Origin: Pseudomonadota bacterium
GTDB taxonomy: Bacteria > Desulfobacterota > Syntrophia > Syntrophales > UBA8958
Direction: 5' to 3'
NCBI GenBank assembly: GCA_030057915.1
Contig: JASGUC010000023.1
Span: 1-50,675, forward strand
DNA length: 50,675 nucleotides
The notes beneath the pieces were generated by a model. The model searched no databases. It had not been told where the DNA came from and saw only the letters and a program-made list of their open reading frames with translations. Positions 15,418-23,295 of this stretch are shown piece after piece. Positions within the stretch are counted from its first letter, which is position 1. Every line of letters starts with the position of its first letter. Made by a program: the position numbers and the translations under genes.

Positions 15418-18147
15418 TTATTGGTGGGCCTCATCCCAGTTGCGGCCCTCGTGGAGGGCCACCTTCAGGGGCGCCCGCAGGGACATGACCTGTTCCATCT
15501 CCTCCCGGAGGAGGGCGGTCACCGCCGCCACTTCCCCCTCCGGCACCTCCAGGACCAACTCGTCGTGGACCTGAATGATCATGACGGCCTTCAGACCCTG
15601 GGCGGCCAGCCTGCGGTCGATGTGGATCATGGCCAGCTTGATGAGGTCCGCCGCCGTGCCCTGGATGGGGGTATTGATGGCCATCCGCTCGGCGAACTGG
15701 CGGACGTTGGCGTTGGCGGCATGGAGGTCGGGCAGGTAGCGGCGGCGGTTCATGAGGGTGCGGACGTAGCCGTCCCGGCGGGCCTGTTCCAGCACCCCGT
15801 CCAGGTAGTCCCTCACCCCGGCGTATCTCCGGAAGTATTCGTCGATATAGGCCTGGGCGAGCTTCGGGTTGATATCGAGTTCCTTGGCCAGGCCGAAGGC
15901 GCTCATCCCGTAGAGGATGCCGAAATTGATCACCTTGGCCTGACGGCGCATCTCCTCGTTGACGAACTCGGGGAAGACGCCGAAGATGGTGGAGGCGGTG
16001 CGGCTGTGAATGTCCTCGCCCTCCCGGAAGGCCGCCAAGAGGGTCGGATCGTTCGAGAGGTGGGCCAGGACCCGCAATTCGATCTGGGAGTAGTCGGCGG
16101 AGACGATCCGGCAGCCCGGCGGGGCGATGAATGCCTGACGGATCCGCTTTCCCTCCACGGTGCGGATGGGGATGTTCTGCAGGTTGGGATTGCTGCTGGA
16201 GAGCCTCCCCGTGGCCGTCGCCGCCTGATTGAAGGAGGCGTGGATCCTTCCGGTCCGGGGATGCGCCAGGGACGGCAGGGCGTCGATATAAGTGGATTTG
16301 AGTTTGGCGAAGCTTCGGTAGGCCAGGATCTCCGCGGGCAGCTCGTGGCGTCGGGCAAGGCCGGCCAGGACGTCCACGTCGGTGGAATAGCCCCCCTTGG
16401 TCTTCTTCCCCTTCGCCAGCCGGAGCTTCTCGAAGAGGATGCGCTGGAGCTGCTTGGGCGACTGGATGTTGAACCTCTCCCCGGCGAGGCGATAGATCTT
16501 TTCCGCCGATATCTCCATGAGTTCCTGCATTTCCCCGGACATGGCGCGGAGGAGTTCCCGATCCACCAGGACCCCTGTGCGCTCCATCCGGGCGAGGATG
16601 GGGATGAGGGGCGCCTCCAGCTCCCGGAACAGGGGGGTGAGGCCTTCCCGCTCCAACGCCGCGGCGAGGAATTCCCGCAGGGCCAAAACGGCATCGGCCC
16701 GGGCGCAGGCGTAAGCCGCCATCCTGTCCGCCGGAACAAGGTCCGGGGGGAGCTGCCGGACCCCGTGGCCCATGATCTCCCGAGCCGCCGGGATGTGACG
16801 GTGGAGATGGTCCGTTACGATTTCGGACAGCTCGAAGCTCCGCCGGGAGGGGTTGAGGACGTAGGCGCCGATCAGCGTGTCGTCCCCCAGGCCGGCGGGC
16901 GTCACCCCCGCCTCGGCCAGGGCGATCCGCATGGGTTTCAGATCGTGGCCGTGCTTGAGGATCGCCGGATCGCTCAGGAGGGTCGTCAGGATTTCCCAGA
17001 TCCCTTCCCCGGCGGGCGGCGGCCGTCCGGAATCGCCGGAGGCTGCGGCCCTCTCCGGCGTCGCCTCCGGGTGCAACAGGGGGATATAGACGGCCCGCCC
17101 CGGACGGATGCCCAGGGCGACGCCGGCGATTTCCGCCCGCATGGCCCCCGGGGCGGTGAGGATCACCTCCAGGGAGCAGACACCGCCGGCCCGGATCTCG
17201 TCGCTTTGGCGCCGGAGTTCTTCCGCCGTGCGGACGATGGTGTAGCTGCCCCGCAGTTCCTCGTCCCTGAGCTTCAACTCCTGGAGGAGGGAGGAGAATT
17301 CGCATTCCTTGAATAGGGCCATCAGGGCCTCCCCGTCGGGCTCGCGGTAGCGGGCGTCGTCGAGGTTGAAGGCGATAGCCTCGTCCTTCCGGATAGTCAC
17401 CAACTCGCGGCTCAGTCGGATCTGGTCGCCGTGGCGGCGGAGCGCCTCCTTGGCCCTGGCGTTCTTCACCCCGTCGATATTCCGGAGAAGGTTCTCGATG
17501 GTTCCGAATTCCTCGATGAGGCGAAGGGCGCCTTTGGGGCCGATCCCCGGGGCGCCGGGGACGTTGTCCGATGAATCTCCCGTAAGCCCCATGATCTCCA
17601 CCACCTGGGAGGGAGGAACGCCGAACTTCTCCCGCACCGCCGCCGCATCGTAGATCTTGTCCTTCATGGTGTCGATGAGCAGCACATGGTCGCCCACAAG
17701 CTGCATCATGTCCTTGTCTCCCGAGACGATGCACACCTGGAGTTCCGGGCCGGCGTAACGGGCCGCCAGGGCGCCGATGATGTCGTCGGCCTCCACCCCC
17801 TGCTTCTCCAGGATGGGGATGGCGAACCCCCGCACCACCTCCCGGATGCGGGGAAGCTGGACAACCAGGTCCCCGGGGATTTCCCGGCGGGTGGCCTTGT
17901 AATGGTCGTAGAGTTCGTGACGGAAGGTCGGTCCCTGGACATCGAAGGCCACGGCAAGGTAATCGGGCTGCCATTCCTTCCGGAGGCGGAGGAGCATGGT
18001 GGTGAAGCCATAGATGGCGTTGGTGGGGAATCCCCGGGAATTCGTCAGACCGGAGATGGCGTAAAAGGCCCGAAAGACGTAGTTGCTGCCGTCGATGAGA
18101 AAAAATCTCGGCCGGGTTCGGTTCGAGGGAGATGTGTCTTCCGTCAT
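15418..18147 (-). CDS. polA: DNA polymerase I
   Basis: This is a family A polymerase of 909 residues for Okazaki-fragment processing and gap repair. The N-terminal 5'-nuclease domain (about 12-300) reads LIDGSNYVFRAFYAISGL and AFDVQGPTFRHELYDHYKA. The polymerase domain shows motif A DYSQIELRVLAHLS, motif B RRQAKVINFGILYGMSAFG and motif C QVHDELVLEVP. The middle 3'-5' exonuclease-like domain has lost its acids. By eye alignment with E. coli, Asp355 becomes Ser (CSLEV), Asp424 becomes Met (DLKPMR) and Asp501 becomes Arg (YACARAD), so it is probably proofreading-deficient, as in several other bacterial PolI enzymes. Confidence 0.97.
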   Translation of the reverse strand: MTEDTSPSNRTRPRFFLIDGSNYVFRAFYAISGLTNSRGFPTNAIYGFTTMLLRLRKEWQPDYLAVAFDVQGPTFRHELYDHYKATRREIPGDLVVQLPRIREVVRGFAIPILEKQGVEADDIIGALAARYAGPELQVCIVSGDKDMMQLVGDHVLLIDTMKDKIYDAAAVREKFGVPPSQVVEIMGLTGDSSDNVPGAPGIGPKGALRLIEEFGTIENLLRNIDGVKNARAKEALRRHGDQIRLSRELVTIRKDEAIAFNLDDARYREPDGEALMALFKECEFSSLLQELKLRDEELRGSYTIVRTAEELRRQSDEIRAGGVCSLEVILTAPGAMRAEIAGVALGIRPGRAVYIPLLHPEATPERAAASGDSGRPPPAGEGIWEILTTLLSDPAILKHGHDLKPMRIALAEAGVTPAGLGDDTLIGAYVLNPSRRSFELSEIVTDHLHRHIPAAREIMGHGVRQLPPDLVPADRMAAYACARADAVLALREFLAAALEREGLTPLFRELEAPLIPILARMERTGVLVDRELLRAMSGEMQELMEISAEKIYRLAGERFNIQSPKQLQRILFEKLRLAKGKKTKGGYSTDVDVLAGLARRHELPAEILAYRSFAKLKSTYIDALPSLAHPRTGRIHASFNQAATATGRLSSSNPNLQNIPIRTVEGKRIRQAFIAPPGCRIVSADYSQIELRVLAHLSNDPTLLAAFREGEDIHSRTASTIFGVFPEFVNEEMRRQAKVINFGILYGMSAFGLAKELDINPKLAQAYIDEYFRRYAGVRDYLDGVLEQARRDGYVRTLMNRRRYLPDLHAANANVRQFAERMAINTPIQGTAADLIKLAMIHIDRRLAAQGLKAVMIIQVHDELVLEVPEGEVAAVTALLREEMEQVMSLRAPLKVALHEGRNWDEAHQ

Positions 18148-18294
18148 GATGCCTTAACCTTTTTGCGTAATATCGAGTTCAAAGCGAAAATCCCCGCTCG
18201 TTTTCGGAGGGGAAGCCCCGATCGCCGCCCCTCTCCCCCTCTCGCCCCCCGCCGGCGGGTTCCGCCCCGTCGAGGGGAGGGCCGGCGATTGGCG

Positions 18295-18741
18295 TCACAC
18301 GGCGAAGCGTGCGTCGATCTTGAAGGTCCGCGCCGCCGGCATGTCGAGGATGTCCACGATCCCCGTTTCCTCTCGCACCTTCCGGATGAATTCCTCCCGG
18401 GCCGCCGCGGAGGGGGCGATAACGGTGAACCAGATGTTGTATTCGTGGTCCCGCCGGTAGTTGTGGGTCACCAGGGGCGAGGCGTTGATGAGGTCGCGGA
18501 AGGCCGCCACCTTCCCTGCCGGGACCCGGGCGGCGCAGAGGGTGGTCACGAAACCCAGGGCCCGGGGATTGAAGGTGGCGCCGATGCGGCGGATCGCCCC
18601 GGCCGCCTTCATCCGCCCCACCCGGTCCAGGACCTCCGCCTCGTCCAGGCCGAGCCGTTCCGCCACCGCCCGAAAGGGCCGGGGGACCAGGGGGAAATCG
18701 TCCTGGAGGATCTGGAGGATCTGCCGGTCCGTCGTATCCAT
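18295..18741 (-). CDS. Siroheme decarboxylase subunit (AhbA/AhbB-like, Lrp/AsnC fold)
   Basis: The 148-residue protein has an Lrp-type winged helix at the N-terminus (TDRQILQILQDDFPLVPRPF, GAIRRIGATFNP) and an AsnC-like C-terminal domain with HNYRRDHEYNIWFTVIAP. PRPF near the start and the RRDHEYN.WF block mark the AhbA/AhbB branch, which together decarboxylate siroheme to 12,18-didecarboxysiroheme. The context (ahbD, ahbC, hemB, hemC, hemA on the same strand) supports this over a transcriptional regulator. I cannot tell A from B, and the partner is not in the window. Confidence 0.85.
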   Translation of the reverse strand: MDTTDRQILQILQDDFPLVPRPFRAVAERLGLDEAEVLDRVGRMKAAGAIRRIGATFNPRALGFVTTLCAARVPAGKVAAFRDLINASPLVTHNYRRDHEYNIWFTVIAPSAAAREEFIRKVREETGIVDILDMPAARTFKIDARFAV

Positions 18742-18846
18742 GCTCGTCTATGCCCTCCCTAAGCCGCTGTCGCAGGGTTTGCGGCGAAAAATGCGCTCCC
18801 AGGGGCGGGGGATCGCCCGCGCCCGTCCCGCCCGCCGTTCTCGCCT

Positions 18847-19326
18847 TCAGAAGTAGATGCCCATGAGGGGCCCTGCCTGGGGATGATAGCGGGGGCTGGA
18901 ACGGAGTTCTTCCTCGCTCAAAACGCCGTCGGCGTTACGGTCCTGACGGTAGAACCGTTCCCGGGCCGCCCGCCGGAGTTCATCCAAGGTGAGCTTGCCG
19001 TCCTGGTCGGCGTCGAGATCCTCGAATTTCGTTTTCTTCCCCGGAATCAGGTCGTACTCCTGGCGATCCAGGACGCCGTCCCCATTCTTGTCGTGTTCAT
19101 TGAAGATCCGCGTCGCCTCCCGGTCCAACTCCTCCCAGCTCAGTTTGCCGTCTTTATTGGTGTCCAGTTCCTGAAAGGACTTGGGCGAGGCCGCGCCCCC
19201 GCCGGCAACCCCGGCCGGACCCGCAGGAGTGTTGGAACCAGCGGCGATTGCCAGCCCGGCGGCGTTCGCCGGCCCGGCAAGATAAAGCAGTGTGAACGCG
19301 ACGATAACCACGGTTAATCTTTTCAT
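18847..19326 (-). CDS. Exported EF-hand protein with four calcium-binding loops
   Basis: The product is 159 residues from the ATG at 19326 (AAGGCGGG upstream). It has a signal peptide (MKRLTVVIVAFTLLYLAGPA) ending near ANA-AG, then a Gly/Ala-rich linker. Four EF-hand loops follow: DTNKDGKLSWEE, DKNGDGVLDRQE, DADQDGKLTLDE and DRNADGVLSEEE. Each shows the D-x-(N/D)-x-D-G-x-(L/I) pattern with a terminal Glu. It is expected to bind calcium in the periplasm or outside the cell. It lies within the heme cluster, but no functional link is evident. Confidence 0.9.
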   Translation of the reverse strand: MKRLTVVIVAFTLLYLAGPANAAGLAIAAGSNTPAGPAGVAGGGAASPKSFQELDTNKDGKLSWEELDREATRIFNEHDKNGDGVLDRQEYDLIPGKKTKFEDLDADQDGKLTLDELRRAARERFYRQDRNADGVLSEEELRSSPRYHPQAGPLMGIYF

Positions 19327-19416
19327 GCAACCCGCCTTCTGGAAACTATCTTGTAAATAATTGATATGATTCATGATGAATTCTAATTTCCACGGACCAC
19401 GGCTTCACCTGCGGCG

Positions 19417-19431
19417 TCTTTCAAAGGTCTC
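19417..19431 (-). repeat. Lone TIR end overlapping the ahbD stop codon
   Basis: TCTTTCAAAGGTCTC matches the family end. Read on the minus strand it gives GAC CTT TGA, so the ahbD stop TGA (19423-19421) lies inside the repeat. No partner end is visible nearby. Confidence 0.7.
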
Positions 19432-20659
19432 CACGCTGGGAGGGTTCGTAGAGGCAATAGGGCTCCTCGGCCAGGTAATCGCCGGTCAGCTCATAGGCCC
19501 GGGCCCGGCAGCCCCCGCAGACGCGGATGAATTCGCAGCGTCCGCACTTCCCCCCGTAGAGGCTCAGGTCCCGCAATTCCCTGAAGATCCGGGAGTTTTC
19601 CCATATCTGACGGAAACCGCTCCGTGCGAGCTGTCCGCAGTCCAACTCCAGATAGCCGCAGGGCTGGATCTGACCGCGGTGGGAGATGAAGCAGAAGGAC
19701 ACCCCGCCCAGACACCCCCGGGTCATCGTGTTGAAGGGATGGCCCCCGGAATGTAAGTCTCCCGGCGCCCCCGAGGCCCCCGGCGCCCCCGAGGCCGGGA
19801 CCTCGTCGCCCCCCGTGGAACCGGGATGCCCCGTCGCCGCTTGCCGCTCCCGGATCGGCGGTCCCTCCGGACCCCCCGTTTCCCGATCCCCCGCCGACTC
19901 TTGGCGGTCCCGCTGTTTCCGGCGATCCGCGGCCCGGCGCTGGTGGAAGACCCGGTAGTAGTGGGGGGCGCAGGTTGCCTTGAGCTGGATGGGGCAGGTG
20001 AGGCTCTGCTCATAGAACCACTCCAGCGTCTCCTCGTATTGTCCGGCGGTGATCTCCTGGTCCGCCAGGTCCCGGGCCCGCCCCGTGGGGACCAGGAGGA
20101 AGATGTGGTGGGCCGCGGCGCCGAGGTTCCGGGCCAATTCATGAATCTCCTGACGCCGGTCCAGGTTGTCCCGGGTGATCGTCGTGTTGATCTGGAACTC
20201 CACCCCCGCCTCCTTCAGGGCGGCGATCCCCGCCAGGGCCCCCGCAAAGGCCCCGGGCGACCGCCGGAAGCCGTCGTGGCTGGCCGCATCGGGTCCGTCG
20301 AGGCTGACGCTCACCCGGCGGATCCCCGCGGCCCGCATCTTGCCGGCGATTGCCTTCGTCACCAGGGTCCCGTTGGTCGCCATGACCATCCGCAGTCCCA
20401 GCCGGTCCCCGTGGGCGGCGATTGTCCAGATATCCCTCCGGAGGAGCGGTTCCCCTCCGGTGAGGATGATCACCGGTTTGCTGAAGGCGGCGATGTCGTC
20501 CAGGAGGCGCAGACAGGCGGCGGTTTCCAACTCGCCCTCATAGGGGCCGCAAGCCGCCGCGGCCCGGCAGTGCGCGCAGTTGAGGTTGCAGCTCCGGGTG
20601 ACCTCCCAAGCCACCATCCGGAGCGTCGCCGGCAGCAGCCGTGTCCTTTCCCTATCCAT
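19421..20659 (-). CDS. ahbD: Heme synthase AhbD (radical SAM), with a low-complexity insertion
   Basis: By family this enzyme converts Fe-coproporphyrin III to heme by oxidative decarboxylation of two propionates. From the ATG at 20659 it has 412 residues; another in-frame start exists at 20719. The radical SAM motif CNLNCAHC is at residues 24-31, GGEPLLRRD follows, and SPASM-type cysteines lie near the C-terminus (GCLGG, IQPCGYLELDC, GKCGRCEFIRVCGGCRARA, PYCLYEP). Residues about 239-308 are a Gly/Pro/Arg/Asp-rich low-complexity stretch that looks inserted in an otherwise conserved region. The stop codon lies in a dispersed repeat end. The start overlaps a PIN fragment by 8 nt. Confidence 0.9.
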   Translation of the reverse strand: MDRERTRLLPATLRMVAWEVTRSCNLNCAHCRAAAACGPYEGELETAACLRLLDDIAAFSKPVIILTGGEPLLRRDIWTIAAHGDRLGLRMVMATNGTLVTKAIAGKMRAAGIRRVSVSLDGPDAASHDGFRRSPGAFAGALAGIAALKEAGVEFQINTTITRDNLDRRQEIHELARNLGAAAHHIFLLVPTGRARDLADQEITAGQYEETLEWFYEQSLTCPIQLKATCAPHYYRVFHQRRAADRRKQRDRQESAGDRETGGPEGPPIRERQAATGHPGSTGGDEVPASGAPGASGAPGDLHSGGHPFNTMTRGCLGGVSFCFISHRGQIQPCGYLELDCGQLARSGFRQIWENSRIFRELRDLSLYGGKCGRCEFIRVCGGCRARAYELTGDYLAEEPYCLYEPSQRGDL

Positions 20660-20816
20660 CCGTCGGCATATCCCAGGGGTTGAAGACCTTTGCCTGACAG
20701 CGGACAATGTGGCGGACATTGCGGGTGGCGACGATCAAGGAGTGGGTATTTGCCGTCGCGGCGATCAGGGTATCGATTACAGGCAACGACTCACTCCGGG
20801 CCGTTATATCAGGCAT
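20652..20816 (-). pseudogene. C-terminal fragment of a VapC-like PIN-domain toxin
   Basis: This 54-residue frame starts 5 nt after the hemB stop. It reads LPVIDTLIAATANTHSLIVA, TRNVRHIV and AKVFNPWD, the C-terminal part of VapC PIN domains (D.LIAATA...L.L.TRN..F.......NPW). The N-terminal catalytic acids and a VapB antitoxin are missing. It is therefore a relic caught between hemB and ahbD, and its stop overlaps the ahbD start. Confidence 0.65.
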
Positions 20817-20820
20817 GTTT

Positions 20821-21795
20821 TCACTCCGCCAGGGCCCGGGCCGCCTCCAGGGCGAAATAGGTGATGATGATGTCCGCCCCCGCCCGTTTGATGGAGGTCA
20901 GGACCTCCAGCATGGCCCGCCGGCCGTCGAGCCAACCCAACTGGGCCGCCGCCTTGATCATGGCGAACTCGCCGCTGACGTTGTAGGCGGCGATGGGCAG
21001 GTCGAACTCCTCCCGGGCCCGGCGGATCACGTCGAGGTAGGCCAGGGCCGGCTTCACCATGATGATATCCGCCCCCTCCTCCACGTCCAGGGTGATCTCC
21101 CGGATCGCCTCGTCGCCGTTGGCCGGATCCATCTGATAGGCCTTCCGGTCCCCGAACTGGGGGGCGCTCTCCGCGGCGTCCCGGAAGGGGCCGTAGAAGC
21201 ACGAGGCGTACTTGGCCGAGTAGGCCATGATGGGTGTGCCCTCGAAACCCGCCTCGTCGAGTCCCGCACGGATCGCCCCCACCTGGCCGTCCATCATCGC
21301 CGACGGGGCCACCATGTCCGCTCCCGCCCGGGCGTGGGAGACCGCCGTCTCCGCCAGGACCTCGAGGGTAGAGTCGTTGTCCACTTCCCCTTTCTCGATC
21401 ATCCCGCAGTGGCCATGACTGGTGTATTCGCAGAGACAGACGTCGGTGACGACCAGGATGTCCGGGACCTTGTGCTTGAGTTCCCGGACCGCCCGCTGGA
21501 CGATGCCGTCCCTGGCGAAGGCCCCGGTGGCCAGTTCGTCCTTCCGGTCGGGGATGCCGAAGAGGAGAACGGCGGGGATGCCTGCCTCGCGGGCCGTCTT
21601 CGCCTCCCGGACGATGTGGTCCACCGACATCTGAAAATTGCCCGGCATGGAGGCGATGGGTTTCTTGACGCCCTTGCCGGGGACGACGAAAAGGGGATAC
21701 ATGAAATCATCCGCGGCCAGAGTCGTCTCCCGGATCAGGCGCCGGAAGTTCTCGTTTTTCCGCAATCTCCTGGGACGGTAGTCGGGAAAATACAT
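20821..21795 (-). CDS. hemB: Delta-aminolevulinic acid dehydratase (porphobilinogen synthase)
   Basis: This enzyme condenses two 5-aminolevulinate molecules to porphobilinogen. It has 324 residues, as usual for the family. The cysteine-type zinc site is [14 protein letters not shown] (about 118-131). The two Schiff-base lysines lie in [14 protein letters not shown] (about 195) and [10 protein letters not shown] (about 247). [20 protein letters not shown] is the usual N-terminus and GGAGG precedes it. It sits between ahbC and ahbD, consistent with one heme operon. Confidence 0.97.
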   Translation of the reverse strand: MYFPDYRPRRLRKNENFRRLIRETTLAADDFMYPLFVVPGKGVKKPIASMPGNFQMSVDHIVREAKTAREAGIPAVLLFGIPDRKDELATGAFARDGIVQRAVRELKHKVPDILVVTDVCLCEYTSHGHCGMIEKGEVDNDSTLEVLAETAVSHARAGADMVAPSAMMDGQVGAIRAGLDEAGFEGTPIMAYSAKYASCFYGPFRDAAESAPQFGDRKAYQMDPANGDEAIREITLDVEEGADIIMVKPALAYLDVIRRAREEFDLPIAAYNVSGEFAMIKAAAQLGWLDGRRAMLEVLTSIKRAGADIIITYFALEAARALAE

Positions 21796-21835
21796 ATGGG
21801 CCTCCTCCTAATTCCCGTTAGTTCATCTCCGTTTC

Positions 21836-21850
21836 GAGACCTTTGAAAAA
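21836..21850 (+). repeat. Lone TIR end between hemB and ahbC
   Basis: GAGACCTTTGAAAAA is an exact family end. It is followed by a GCCGGCGAAAGCCGG hairpin before the ahbC stop. No opposite end is visible. Confidence 0.7.
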
Positions 21851-21911
21851 CGCCGTATCCAAGTTCCCGTCACCATGCCGGCGAAAGCCGGATTATGCCG
21901 GGGCGGCGGCC

Positions 21912-23099
21912 TCATTCCGTACGGCGTATCTCCTCGTCGGTGAGGTAGCACGCCGGGTCGGGCGCCCAGATGTCCCCCGTGACGGCCTCCGCCCGGGCCC
22001 GGAAGTTGCCCCCGCAGACCCCGAGCCAGCGGCAGGCGGCGCAACGCCCTTTCACATGGGGGGTCTTGTCCTTCAGCCGGGCCAAAAGCCCGTTGGTCTC
22101 ATCCGTCCAGATGGCGCTGAAGGGGCGTTGCCGGATGTTTCCCAGGGAGACGTTCCGCCAGAACTGGTCCGGGTGGACCTCCCCGTCCCAACTGATGCAG
22201 CCGATGCCGTGGCCGGAGCTGTTGCCCTCGTTCATCTCCAGGAGTTCCAGGACCTCCGCGGCCCGCCGCGGGTCCTCCCGGAGGAGGCGGAGATACACAT
22301 AGGGGCCGTCGGCGTGATTGTCCACCGTGAGAATCTCCTTTTCCATCCCCCGACGGAATAGGTCCCGGGTCCGGTCCATGATCAGGTCGAGGAGGCGGCG
22401 AGTCGCGGCGTGGCCCGGATCCTCCGCCGCCAGTTGGGCACCCCGGCCCGCGTAAACGAGGTGATAGAAGCAGCACCGGGGGACGTCCTCTTCCTCCAGG
22501 AGATCGAAGATCGCCGGCACATCGTCGATGTTGCGACGGTTCACGGTGAAGCGGACGCCCACCTTGATCCCCACCTCCCGGCAGTTGCGGAGTCCTTCCA
22601 TGGCCCGGTCGAAGGCCCCGGCTACTCCCCGGAAAAGGTCATGGGTCGCCCGGGTTCCGTCGAGGCTGATCCCCACGTAGGACAGGCCGATCTCCCGGAA
22701 ACGGGCCGCCATTTTCTTTGTGATCAGGACGCCGTTGGTGGAGATGACGGCCCGCATCCCCTGTTCCACGGCGTATTGGGCAAGCTCCGGCAGGTCCCGC
22801 CGCATCAGGGGCTCCCCGCCGGAGAAGAGCAACACCGGCGCCCCGAAGGCCGCCAGATCCCGGATCATGGCCTTTGCCTCCTCGGTCGTCAGCTCGTCGG
22901 GATAATCGATGTTCTGCGAATTGGAATAGCAGTGGATGCACTTGAGGTTGCACCGCCGGGTCATGTTCCAGACGACCACCGGCCGCTTGTCGGCGGAGAA
23001 CTGAAGCAAATGGGACGGCAGCTCCTTCGCCTTCCGCTGGTAGCGCAATACGTCCCCGGGTTCCACGGCCCCGCAGTATAACTTGGAAATTCCGATCAT
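21912..23099 (-). CDS. ahbC: 12,18-didecarboxysiroheme deacetylase AhbC (radical SAM)
   Basis: By family AhbC removes two acetate side chains from didecarboxysiroheme to give Fe-coproporphyrin III. The ATG at 23099 gives 395 residues and the characteristic start MIGISKLYCGAVEP; an in-frame ATG further upstream lacks family resemblance. The radical SAM motif CNLKCIHC is at 50-57, with FSGGEPLMRRD following. A C-terminal SPASM-like region supplies cysteines for a second cluster (GCISWDGEVHPDQFWR, CAACRWLGVCGGNFRARA, ACYL). It lies between hemB and cobA-hemD. Confidence 0.95.
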   Translation of the reverse strand: MIGISKLYCGAVEPGDVLRYQRKAKELPSHLLQFSADKRPVVVWNMTRRCNLKCIHCYSNSQNIDYPDELTTEEAKAMIRDLAAFGAPVLLFSGGEPLMRRDLPELAQYAVEQGMRAVISTNGVLITKKMAARFREIGLSYVGISLDGTRATHDLFRGVAGAFDRAMEGLRNCREVGIKVGVRFTVNRRNIDDVPAIFDLLEEEDVPRCCFYHLVYAGRGAQLAAEDPGHAATRRLLDLIMDRTRDLFRRGMEKEILTVDNHADGPYVYLRLLREDPRRAAEVLELLEMNEGNSSGHGIGCISWDGEVHPDQFWRNVSLGNIRQRPFSAIWTDETNGLLARLKDKTPHVKGRCAACRWLGVCGGNFRARAEAVTGDIWAPDPACYLTDEEIRRTE

Positions 23100-23295
23100 G
23101 GATCGCTCATTAACACCGCCGGCCGTTCCTGTCAAATGGTCCCGCCGGCTGGCGCCGATTGGGAAAATCCATCCCGCCACCATGCCCACAAACCTCGGGG
23201 CGCGGCGTTGGGCGCCGTGGTACGGAACTGCCTGCCGCTACTGGATTCCTGGCCAAGCCCGGAATGACGGCAAAGGGCGTTTCCCGGAGGTCTCG

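Noticed and set aside
15431-17974. An 847-residue open frame overlapping polA on the same strand, and long opposite-strand frames over polA
   Set aside because: They are by-products of high GC and codon bias; the polA frame has all family motifs, whereas these are Arg/Pro/Gly-rich with no recognisable domain.
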